A stretch of 9,551 nucleotides of DNA from Opitutia bacterium UBA7350. GTDB lineage: Bacteria > Verrucomicrobiota > Verrucomicrobiia > Opitutales > Coraliomargaritaceae. The translations under genes and the position numbers were made by a program. Below, one piece after another: positions 1 through 7,146 of the stretch. The notes beneath the pieces are model-generated. The model was not told where the DNA came from, searched no databases, and saw only the letters and a program-made list of their open reading frames with translations. Location of the stretch: contig DKOX01000074.1 of assembly GCA_002470925.1 (NCBI GenBank), positions 1 through 9,551 of the forward strand, written 5' to 3'. Positions within the stretch are counted from its first letter, which is position 1. Every line of letters starts with the position of its first letter.

Positions 1-885
1 TGGGTGGTCTGGGACGGGGCTCCGAATGCGGTGGATGTGAACGGAGACGGGAAAAAGGATGAGGTGGATGCCTATTTAAAAACTTTAACGCTGATGGGTC
101 AGTGTTTGGAGCGGGGCTTGAATACGATGAATTTGCCCTGGTCGGATAATTCGAGCGGCTGGGCGATGGGCTTGACCAAACGACGGGACTACAATGGGCG
201 GGTCAAGGTGCTCAAGCCGGAAGTGGTGATTCCCGCGAGCGATGGTGGGGCGGATATTGTGACTGAGAAAATGGGCCTGCACGGTTCCGACGAAAATTTT
301 GTTATCCAGCCCGGTGGAGGAATGAATTTCACGATTGCAGACTACATCAATCCGGCGGATCCGAATCATTTGCACTATTACATCTGGCGCTGGTATGCCC
401 AGTTGGCGGGCGGATCGGACGAGGTGATCCGTCATGCTCTGGCGGGGGAGTTTGGGAACGACGTGACGGTATGGGGGCCGGGCTTTACGGGGGCGGAACG
501 TTACCGGATCTCTTCTTATAACCGAACGAAGGAGCGTTTCATGGTGCTATTGTACTCCGGAGGGGGTGCGGGGCGCTATTGGGCGAAGGTGAGTATTCCG
601 GCGACTATTCAGGATGGAAAGCGTTACCATAATGGGGATTCACGTCAGGATTACCGGGGAGAGGGTTTTGCGGAAGGCGATCCTTACTATGCGGTGATTA
701 CCACCAAGGACATCAGTATAGAAGATGGAAGCGACCAGAGCGTGGCGCAGGTTGTTACAAAGGCTGCGTTGGTGGAAAATGACACGTTGACGGTAGTAGT
801 GGACAAGATGAATCGTTTCACCAAGATAGAGTTCTTTAAGGGAGTACCACCGAAGGTTGTCGAAACCAACTTAAAGGACAAATAA
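1..885 (+). CDS. C-terminal part of an unrecognised EF-hand-containing protein (5' end outside window)
   Basis: The reading frame is already open at base 1 (a TGG codon), so the gene begins upstream; the GTG at base 4 is only the first start-like codon and has no visible ribosome binding site. About 294 residues are seen. A canonical calcium-binding EF-hand loop lies at bases 34-69 (DVNGDGKKDEVD, ligand positions D-N-D-K-D-D). The rest is rich in Trp, Tyr, Gly and Asp and in predicted beta strand. It includes an HYYIWRWY stretch near residues 124-131 and a beta-rich tail ending in Lys/Asp residues. I do not recognise the family. The stop codon overlaps the start of the next gene by one base, so the two are probably translated together. 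Given the sulfatase and symporter neighbours, a secreted glycan-active or glycan-binding role is plausible, but this is context only. The EF-hand could also be a dockerin-like or structural calcium site. Confidence 0.8.
   Translation, partial: WVVWDGAPNAVDVNGDGKKDEVDAYLKTLTLMGQCLERGLNTMNLPWSDNSSGWAMGLTKRRDYNGRVKVLKPEVVIPASDGGADIVTEKMGLHGSDENFVIQPGGGMNFTIADYINPADPNHLHYYIWRWYAQLAGGSDEVIRHALAGEFGNDVTVWGPGFTGAERYRISSYNRTKERFMVLLYSGGGAGRYWAKVSIPATIQDGKRYHNGDSRQDYRGEGFAEGDPYYAVITTKDISIEDGSDQSVAQVVTKAALVENDTLTVVVDKMNRFTKIEFFKGVPPKVVETNLKDK
873..878 (+). promoter_or_regulatory. Shine-Dalgarno for the 795-residue secreted protein
   Basis: AAAGGA lies inside the end of the upstream gene, 6 nt before the ATG at 885 and 9 nt before a second in-frame ATG at 888. 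Both spacings are workable, so the true start could be either of the two adjacent methionines. This is the only gene in the window with a Shine-Dalgarno at ordinary spacing. With the TAATG stop-start overlap it suggests translational coupling. Confidence 0.5.
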
Positions 886-3272
886 TGATGTATCGAAGAC
901 TCTTCGCCACTTGGGCAAGCCACGGGCTCATTCTGATCACGGCGTTTTTATTAACTGTGAATCTTCATGGCACTCAGGGGTCGGCGGCAGCGCTACTGCC
1001 CGATGCGGCGGACTGGTGTACCTTGAGTTGGGTGGATGGCCCGGCAAATATTCAGGGTCAAAGCTTTGATGCGGAGGCCGCTACTCTGGCGCTGCGCTCA
1101 GGGCGGGGGGCGCTTTTTTTTGATCCGGTGAGTTTGAGGATGAAGGAGGTGCAGGCCGGTGGCCGCAGCTTGCCAAGCTCGATGCGTTTCGAGGCGGTGG
1201 ATGCAGATGGAAAAGTTTGGCGGGCACAGATGCGGACAACGATCCGGAGTCATTACGCCTTTCCAATCCGAATAATTGAATCGGGAAACTGGTATCAGCA
1301 CCTTGGGATTTATGATTTAGAGTTATGCGAGCCAAAGCCAAGTGGAAGCGAGCCTCAAAAAGGAGCGGAACTTCTGGATGGCGCGCTGGATTGGCGGGCT
1401 TGGGCGGAGGGGGGCCGATTCGACTGGCATTTCAAAAATCCGAAAGGGATGCAACTCGTTGAGGTGCGCATGATTTGGGAAGTTTCCGGGCATGCGATTT
1501 TGCAGGCGGAGGGAAAACTGGACCAGGACAGGTGGACGGTCGCCATGGAGTATTGTGTGAATTTAGATGGCCGAATCGCAGAAGGGAAAGCGTTTCCCGA
1601 GGTTAGTTTGAAATTCCCGGAGGGTGGAGCGCGTTCGGCATACAATGCGAAATCAGGCGCCCTTGAAGTTGTGATGGCGAAGCAATTCTGGCCGGACGGG
1701 GAAGGGCGGGATTATCCGGTCTCCGAACTGGACCGCGTCACGCGCCTCCCTTTCGAGATACACAATTCCAGCGAGGAGGCACAAGTCATCCCGTTGCGTT
1801 TTATTCATGAAGGGCATTCGGTGACGGGCTACGTGCCCCTGCTTTTGGATGGGTCAGGCAAGCCCACTGGCATATCAGTGCAGTCGAGCAAGAATTGGCA
1901 TAAGAAACTAGGAGGAAAAGAATCGTTACCTTACGACGGTCGCTGGATTCATTGTAGTACGCGGGTTCGTGTACCACCCAAGTCGAGTTTGAAATTGGCC
2001 TATGCAATTGTGCATTCGAACTGGCAGGGTCTGCCCGCGGCTTCGATGGGTCAGCTAAGTCTGGTGGGTTGGGGTGGTAATGGATTTTGGATACAGGCGG
2101 CGCTGGGCACCTGGGGCGAGAATTTTTGCTTCCAGCCGGGGCGGGTATTGCGGCGTTCTTTTGTGACCGATGTCCGGCCGATAAACACGCTTGGTTATGT
2201 TACGGGAAAGACGCACTCCTGGACCTCAAATCTGGGCGGGGGTGATGTAGGGCTGATTATAGATCCGGAGGGGAAGTATCGGCCATGGGTGGATGCGCAG
2301 ACCGTTTTTGTGGCAGATGGACCGAGGCGCACCGAGGCGCGGGTAGAGGAGCGATTGCCCGATGGGGCGGCGACTTTGCGGACCGAGGTGATTTTGCCGC
2401 AGACGAATGATTGCCTGCGAACTTTTTTGCGCATCCGGATGGAGGTCAAAAAGCCCCTGAGCTTTTCACGTTTCGCCCTTTTTCAAATGGGTTCGGAATC
2501 TTACAGCACGACCCGCGCGCATACGCTCGCCTATGGGGAGGGTCTACAGGTTAAAAAGCTGGAGCTTAAGGATGCGGGCAAGCCGGGCGAGCTTCATCTG
2601 AGCCGCGAACTCGCAGGTCGCAATGCCTGGTTCAGTCTAATTGGAGCTTTGCAGGAGAAAAACAAGGGCACCGCTCATGCTGAACGCGGTTTAATTGTGC
2701 GAGCCTTTGAAGGTCGTGTCGGGGGTCGTACCTTTGCCAAGCCTTGGTTGTCCGCTTATTCCATCAAAGACCGCGCTCCAAATTTTAATGCCGAACTAAC
2801 GGTTCCGCCGACGGTGCAAAACTTTGAACCGGGGGACTATATCGAGGCTGTGTTGGAATTTATCATTCTACCGATGCATGCGGAGGAATACTTCGGTAAA
2901 AATGAAGAGTTCCGAAAGGCAATGTCTGCAAAAAGCCGAAACTGGGAATTGATTCCGGAGTTTGCGGCAGAGGATGGGGGCCTGTCAGAGGCAAGCTATG
3001 AAAGCGCCCTGAAGGGGATTTGCCTGAAGTCCGGTATGGGTTTGAACAGCTTGGTGGTGCGTGGTTTTCCGGCAGTCGAGGAAGGGGTCTGGGAGGAGCG
3101 CATCAATGGAAAATGGGAACTTTTGGGGACTCGCTTCCCTGATGAGGAAGGATTGCAGTGGACCTGGAACCCCCAGAGCGGGGCCTGGGACTGCTTTTTA
3201 GGTATTTACCCGCTTTTGGAATCGGGGGCCTTCGCGGATCGCTTTTTGCGCTATAAAATCGAGACTCACTAA
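885..3272 (+). CDS. Large secreted protein of unknown family, possibly polysaccharide-active
   Basis: 795 residues. The N-terminus looks like a signal peptide: Arg4-Arg5, a hydrophobic core at about residues 14-28 (ILITAFLLTVNL) and a small-residue stretch GSAAA near 32-36 where cleavage could occur. The mature protein is long, Trp-rich and mostly predicted beta strand, as in multi-domain carbohydrate-active or carbohydrate-binding proteins. Conspicuous segments are LVGWGGNGFWIQAALGTWGE at 393-412 and an acidic-aromatic segment near 646-675 (EPGDYIEAVLEF, then ILPMHAEEYFG). From memory these resemble uncharacterised proteins seen in Lentisphaerae, Kiritimatiellae and Planctomycetes, but I cannot assign a named family or catalytic residues. 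The start overlaps the previous stop (TAATG). A T8 homopolymer (1114-1121) and an exact 10-bp tandem duplication (2321-2340) lie within it without breaking the frame. A glycan role is inferred from the sulfatase cluster only. Confidence 0.85.
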   Translation: MMYRRLFATWASHGLILITAFLLTVNLHGTQGSAAALLPDAADWCTLSWVDGPANIQGQSFDAEAATLALRSGRGALFFDPVSLRMKEVQAGGRSLPSSMRFEAVDADGKVWRAQMRTTIRSHYAFPIRIIESGNWYQHLGIYDLELCEPKPSGSEPQKGAELLDGALDWRAWAEGGRFDWHFKNPKGMQLVEVRMIWEVSGHAILQAEGKLDQDRWTVAMEYCVNLDGRIAEGKAFPEVSLKFPEGGARSAYNAKSGALEVVMAKQFWPDGEGRDYPVSELDRVTRLPFEIHNSSEEAQVIPLRFIHEGHSVTGYVPLLLDGSGKPTGISVQSSKNWHKKLGGKESLPYDGRWIHCSTRVRVPPKSSLKLAYAIVHSNWQGLPAASMGQLSLVGWGGNGFWIQAALGTWGENFCFQPGRVLRRSFVTDVRPINTLGYVTGKTHSWTSNLGGGDVGLIIDPEGKYRPWVDAQTVFVADGPRRTEARVEERLPDGAATLRTEVILPQTNDCLRTFLRIRMEVKKPLSFSRFALFQMGSESYSTTRAHTLAYGEGLQVKKLELKDAGKPGELHLSRELAGRNAWFSLIGALQEKNKGTAHAERGLIVRAFEGRVGGRTFAKPWLSAYSIKDRAPNFNAELTVPPTVQNFEPGDYIEAVLEFIILPMHAEEYFGKNEEFRKAMSAKSRNWELIPEFAAEDGGLSEASYESALKGICLKSGMGLNSLVVRGFPAVEEGVWEERINGKWELLGTRFPDEEGLQWTWNPQSGAWDCFLGIYPLLESGAFADRFLRYKIETH
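2321..2340 (+). repeat. Exact 10-bp tandem duplication inside a coding region
   Basis: ACCGAGGCGC occurs twice head to tail. It covers codons for residues about 479-486 (GPRRTEAR). Because the unit is 10 bp, gain or loss of one copy would shift the reading frame. With only two copies it is more likely chance or an old slip than a working switch. Confidence 0.7.
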
Positions 3273-3398
3273 GGCGCGCGCGCATCCGCTATCTTAAGCA
3301 GGATTTTTAAAATGTTGATAGTGTCTGTTTTTCAGCTAGTTTACCAAGCTTGCTGTTAATAATAACAAAAGACCCTTTTCGAGGTCGTGATTTCAAAC

Positions 3399-3404
3399 TA
3401 TACT
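3399..3404 (+). promoter_or_regulatory. Candidate -10 box for the symporter-sulfatase transcript
   Basis: TATACT matches the sigma-70 -10 consensus TATAAT at 5 of 6 positions. It sits in the 138-bp gap, the longest in the window. The best -35 I can find at usual spacing is weak (TTTCGA, 3377-3382, 16-nt spacer, 3 of 6 matches). Transcription from this box would start about 6-8 nt downstream, at or next to the A of the ATG at 3411, giving a leaderless message. Upstream in the gap are AT-rich palindromic stretches (ATTTTTAAAAT at 3303-3313; GTTAATAATAAC at 3355-3366) that could bind an activator or be incidental. Confidence 0.35.
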
Positions 3405-3410
3405 AGATAA

Positions 3411-5213
3411 ATGGATATAACACTCTCGCTGGTCGACTACATCGTCATTGTGGCAATAATGCTGAGCCTGATCGGTGTCGGGCTATACTTCACAAAAAAG
3501 GGGAGCACGAGTCTCGATTCCTATTTTGTCTCCGGTCGTTCTCTGAAGTGGTACATTGCGGGTACATCCATGATCGCAACAAGTTTTGCGGCGGACACTC
3601 CGCTTTGGGTATCGGGTCTGGTGCGGACCCATGGAATACATTACATCTGGCAATTTTGGGCACCCTTGATTGGCGCGGTTCTGGCGGTGGTTTATTTTTC
3701 GCGAAAATGGCGACGGATGGGCTTTGTGACGGACGTAGAATTTACGGAGGCACGTTATGGAGGTGCTCCTGCAAAGGTATTGCGCGGCTGGTCCGGTGCC
3801 TGGGGCGCGTTATTCGTGTGTCCTTTGATCTCGGCTTGGGTGATCAAGGCAATGGAGACCATCTCGCGGGAGGCCTTGGGTTTGCCGGAGGAATATCAGG
3901 TCGCGGTGACCCTCGCGGTGGTGACAATTGCGGTTTTAATGTGCGGGCTCTCGGGTTTGTTCGGGGTGGTTTATACAGACTTTATCCAGTTTGCGCTGGC
4001 GACCGGAGGAACTTTATTGCTGGCGGTGCTGGCAGTGCAGGAGGTCGGCGGCCTCGATGCACTGGTTGCACAACTGCGTGGTATGGAGGCTTGGTCCGGG
4101 AATGAATTGAGCATCTTGCCGCAATTCGGCAATGAACCGGGTCAGATGTCGGTTTGGAACGGAATCGGTTATTTTGGATTTTTATGGATGACGGTAGGTC
4201 TGAGTGGCGGCTATCAGGCGCAACGTCTATTAGCGAGTAAGGACGCGAAGCACGCGAGCTACGCACAGCTCCTGCATTCCATTGTTTATTATGCCTTGAT
4301 GGCGTGGCCCTGGATCATCGTTGCGCTTTGTTCGCTGGTACTGCTGCCGGAACTGGCGGTAGCGGATCAGAGTGCCGCCTATCCTCGCATGATCGTAACT
4401 ATTCTTCCGGTTGGATTGCGCGGTCTCCTTGTGGCGGCGCTCCTTGCCGCCTTTATTTCAACAATCAGCACGCTCTTCAACTGGGGTTCTTCGTATTTGG
4501 TGAATGATATTTACCGACGCTTTTTGAATCGGAATGCCACCGAGTCGAATTATGTCTCCATCGGTCGCATCGCGACGGTTTTCATGGCGGTAGCCGGTGC
4601 TTACATTTCAATTCAGGCGAAGGACATTCAAACGCTCCTTACCTTGGCTTATGTTTTAGGATCCGCGAGTCTGGTGCCGGCGGTGCTGCGCTGGTTCTGG
4701 TGGCGTTTGAACGGGAAGGCTGAGCTTGTGGGCATGGTTGCGGGTTGGATACTGGTAGTGCTTCTCATGATAACAAAGAGCTTTGATGCTCCGATGGCTT
4801 CACTGCTGAATCTGGAGGAGGGAGTGGCTTTCAGTAGTGATCCAAATTTAGTGGGTGCGCGGATGCTGTTCATGATTCTCTCGGTGGGGTTCTGTGTGGT
4901 GCTTGCAGCCTTCCTAACCAAGCCGGACGATCCCGAGTTGTTGAAAAAGTTCGTATTGCGGGCGCGGCCCTTTCCCCTGGGTTGGCAACCCATCATTAAA
5001 TTACTGGATGAACCCTACCATACTCCCGAACCTTTTTGGCGCACGATGCTCTCCTGGTTGATCGCGCTGGTGGGCGTGAGCAGCACCCTCTTTGGAGTTG
5101 GTAAACTACTCTTGGGACCACGACCTTTGGGGCTTGCTCTCCTTGCAGTGGGTGCACTGGCGCTCTTGGTAACCCTTAATCGAATTCGAACCGATTGTAG
5201 CAAGGAGGCCTGA
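3411..5213 (+). CDS. Sodium:solute symporter, SSS (SLC5-like) family
   Basis: 600 residues, a polytopic inner-membrane protein with about 14-15 predicted membrane segments. The first is at residues 8-27, followed by the family's hallmark SYFVSGRSLKWYIAGTSMIA (37-56). The SSS signature in the eighth-ninth helix region reads LLVAALLAAFISTISTLFNW (339-358), then SSYLVNDIYRRF. Ser350 and Thr351 align by eye with the Na2-site Ser pair of vSGLT, so sodium coupling is likely. YTD at 188-190 also fits the family. A soluble stretch around 503-540 precedes one or two extra C-terminal helices. The substrate cannot be read from sequence; a monosaccharide or small oligosaccharide fits the sulfatase neighbours. 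An in-frame TAA stands directly before the ATG, so the start is fixed, and no Shine-Dalgarno precedes it. The next gene starts 11 nt after the stop, so these belong to one operon. Confidence 0.93.
   Translation: MDITLSLVDYIVIVAIMLSLIGVGLYFTKKGSTSLDSYFVSGRSLKWYIAGTSMIATSFAADTPLWVSGLVRTHGIHYIWQFWAPLIGAVLAVVYFSRKWRRMGFVTDVEFTEARYGGAPAKVLRGWSGAWGALFVCPLISAWVIKAMETISREALGLPEEYQVAVTLAVVTIAVLMCGLSGLFGVVYTDFIQFALATGGTLLLAVLAVQEVGGLDALVAQLRGMEAWSGNELSILPQFGNEPGQMSVWNGIGYFGFLWMTVGLSGGYQAQRLLASKDAKHASYAQLLHSIVYYALMAWPWIIVALCSLVLLPELAVADQSAAYPRMIVTILPVGLRGLLVAALLAAFISTISTLFNWGSSYLVNDIYRRFLNRNATESNYVSIGRIATVFMAVAGAYISIQAKDIQTLLTLAYVLGSASLVPAVLRWFWWRLNGKAELVGMVAGWILVVLLMITKSFDAPMASLLNLEEGVAFSSDPNLVGARMLFMILSVGFCVVLAAFLTKPDDPELLKKFVLRARPFPLGWQPIIKLLDEPYHTPEPFWRTMLSWLIALVGVSSTLFGVGKLLLGPRPLGLALLAVGALALLVTLNRIRTDCSKEA
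5202..5208 (+). promoter_or_regulatory. Perfect but oddly placed Shine-Dalgarno before the first sulfatase
   Basis: AAGGAGG lies within the last codons of the symporter gene but is 16 nt from the ATG at 5225, about twice the usual spacing. A second purine-rich GAGG (5221-5224) abuts the ATG with no spacer. Either the long spacing is tolerated, for example by re-initiation after the symporter stop at 5211-5213, or the strong element is incidental. Confidence 0.3.
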
Positions 5214-5224
5214 TTAAACAGAGG

Positions 5225-7111
5225 ATGAAACTCCCGTTTATAATTTCAGCTTTCTTTTATTTGCTTGGCGCCTTGGTGCTGCTGGCAGGAGATCGCCCGG
5301 AAAAGCCGAATGTGATTCTGATTCTGACTGATGACCTTGGTTGGCAGGACGTGAAATGTTATGACATCGATGAACCCGCTCCGATGGAAACGCCAAACCT
5401 CGATGCGCTCGCCAAGAGGGGCGTTCAGTTTTGGCAGGCCTACTCACCGGCACCCACCTGTGCGCCGACCCGTTGTGCGATTATGAGCGGAAACCACCCC
5501 GCGCGAGCGCAGAAAACGCATGTGGTGGGTGGGGCTCCCCCTGCGCCTTACAATCGACCGAATTTCCGCATGATGCCTCCCTGGTATACCGGCCGGATGC
5601 CGGCGGATGAGTTAACCCTAGCCAAGGTGTTGCGGGAGAATGGCTACCGGACGGGGCATTGTGGCAAGTGGCACATGGCGATCGATCATCACGCTTTTCC
5701 GCAGCCCGAGGATCAGGGCTTTGATTATACCCGCAGCAATCGGGGCACGGCCGTACACATGCATCCCCATCGTTTAACCGGTTTTGCCACGACTGCGGAG
5801 AATGACCACCACCGTCTCGATGCAAACGGATTTCCCTATCATCAAAACAGTGTGGACGCCCTCAATTTTATTGAGGAATCAAAGGAGCAGGCTTTCTTTC
5901 TATACTACGCTACTTGGCTGGTGCATACTCCCATTCACACGCGCAGTCGGGCGCTTCTGGATAAATATGTGAAAAAGCTGGGGGTCAGCCTGCCGGAAAA
6001 CCCGAAACACTGGAACGGAAAGGGGCAGACCAACCCCTTCTACTGCGCGATGGTTGAGCAGTTGGACTATTACATGGGGCAGCTTTTTGAATATCTGCAG
6101 CAAACCGAGGATCCGCGCTGGCCGGGGCACAAGCTTATCGAAAATACCTATATTATTTTCACTTCCGACAACGGCGGCATGGAGTCGATCCCCAATGAAA
6201 TCATTACGGATAACGATCCTCTGGCTCGGGGGAAGATTTCGGCAATGGAGGGCGGCACGCGCGTACCGCTCATTATTACGGGGCCCGGGATTGCTGCTGG
6301 CGTGCAGTCGGAGGTCATGGTGAACGGTTTGGATTTCTATCCCACGATTTTATCGCTTACCGGGACCAAAGGTCCGGCGGGTAAAGAATTTGACGGTTGC
6401 GACCTCAGTGGCCTGCTCCTGCGGGATCCTGAGGACAAATCGCTAGTCCGCGACGCAAGCGGCAAGGTGCGCGAGACCATGGTTTGGCATTTCCCCCACA
6501 GCGTGGCGCTCGAGAGCACCATTCGAATTGGAGACTACAAACTAATTCGGAATTACGACTATGTGGGCAACGCCGCCACAGCAGAATTGGAACTTTACCG
6601 ACTCTATAAAAACGTCGGGGGCAAAGTGGTGCGAGACGACATTGAAGAATCCCGTAATCTCGCTGGTCAGGAACCGGCTCGTGCTGAGCAAATGAATCGG
6701 AAGCTGACGGAAATCCTTGAAGCGATGAAGGCGAGTTATCCGTACTACAATCCGGCGTATAAGGGCGATTTACCCCACAAAGCGCAGGTTGCAGAGGTCA
6801 CGGAGGCTCAGGTTGAAGGCGAATGGGTTCAATTTCGCTATCGTGAGAATGGAGCCGAAGTAGTGCGGGCCAACTTAATCTACACTTTAAACGGCGGGGC
6901 TCGCTACGAGGAATGGCATCGAGAGCCGGCCCGTTTACTAAGCGGTCACAAAGGGCAGGTAAAACTCCCTGAAGGCACCACCCATTTTTATTTAAACCTG
7001 ATTGATACGAACAACTTTTTGGTGAGTTATCCCGAAGCGATGGATATGATCACCAAAAACAAGACCCGCCGCCAGTATTCAGAGGATGCCATTCCGGTCG
7101 TGCTGAAGTAA
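5225..7111 (+). CDS. Secreted S1-family sulfatase with C-terminal beta-rich extension
   Basis: 628 residues. Residues 1-22 form a signal peptide (MKLPF, hydrophobic core to about 20, then LAG). The S1 alkaline-phosphatase-like fold follows: NVILILTDDLGW with metal ligands Asp36 and Asp37; the formylglycine site C-A-P-T-R at 79-83, Cys79 being the residue oxidised by a maturation enzyme; GKWH with Lys148 and His150; HTP with His234; SDNGG with Asp315 and Asn316; ARGK with Lys337 before EGGTRVP. All expected catalytic and metal residues are present, so it should hydrolyse sulfate esters, most likely on a glycan, outside the cytoplasm. From about 515 to 628 a separate beta-rich domain containing GTTHFYLNLID follows the catalytic core, an add-on I know from PVC-group sulfatases. 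The subfamily and the sulfate position cleaved cannot be told by eye. It sits 11 nt after the symporter and 35 nt before a second sulfatase. Confidence 0.95.
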   Translation: MKLPFIISAFFYLLGALVLLAGDRPEKPNVILILTDDLGWQDVKCYDIDEPAPMETPNLDALAKRGVQFWQAYSPAPTCAPTRCAIMSGNHPARAQKTHVVGGAPPAPYNRPNFRMMPPWYTGRMPADELTLAKVLRENGYRTGHCGKWHMAIDHHAFPQPEDQGFDYTRSNRGTAVHMHPHRLTGFATTAENDHHRLDANGFPYHQNSVDALNFIEESKEQAFFLYYATWLVHTPIHTRSRALLDKYVKKLGVSLPENPKHWNGKGQTNPFYCAMVEQLDYYMGQLFEYLQQTEDPRWPGHKLIENTYIIFTSDNGGMESIPNEIITDNDPLARGKISAMEGGTRVPLIITGPGIAAGVQSEVMVNGLDFYPTILSLTGTKGPAGKEFDGCDLSGLLLRDPEDKSLVRDASGKVRETMVWHFPHSVALESTIRIGDYKLIRNYDYVGNAATAELELYRLYKNVGGKVVRDDIEESRNLAGQEPARAEQMNRKLTEILEAMKASYPYYNPAYKGDLPHKAQVAEVTEAQVEGEWVQFRYRENGAEVVRANLIYTLNGGARYEEWHREPARLLSGHKGQVKLPEGTTHFYLNLIDTNNFLVSYPEAMDMITKNKTRRQYSEDAIPVVLK

Positions 7112-7146
7112 GTGAGGAAACAAAAAGCGAAAGCATAGAAAAAACC

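Noticed and set aside
34..69. EF-hand loop considered as a dockerin domain of a cellulosome-like system
   Set aside because: Only one loop is visible, not the duplicated pair with conserved recognition residues, and no cohesin or scaffold is seen.
85..435. Minus-strand open frame opposite the first gene
   Set aside because: No start signal or recognisable features. The plus-strand frame is continuous, carries an EF-hand and couples to the next gene.
3273..3283. Alternating GC run (GGCGCGCGCGC) after the large unknown gene
   Set aside because: Short simple-sequence stretch with no partner or conserved context; no function can be supported.
3371..3386. Inverted repeat GACC...GGTC between the large unknown protein and the symporter, considered as a terminator
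   Set aside because: Only a 4-bp stem with an 8-nt loop and no T-run after it; too weak for a terminator.
3548..4105. Plus-strand open frame of 185 codons inside the symporter gene
   Set aside because: Very Gly- and Cys-rich translation with no domain, wholly within the symporter frame that shows clear SSS motifs; a shifted-frame shadow.
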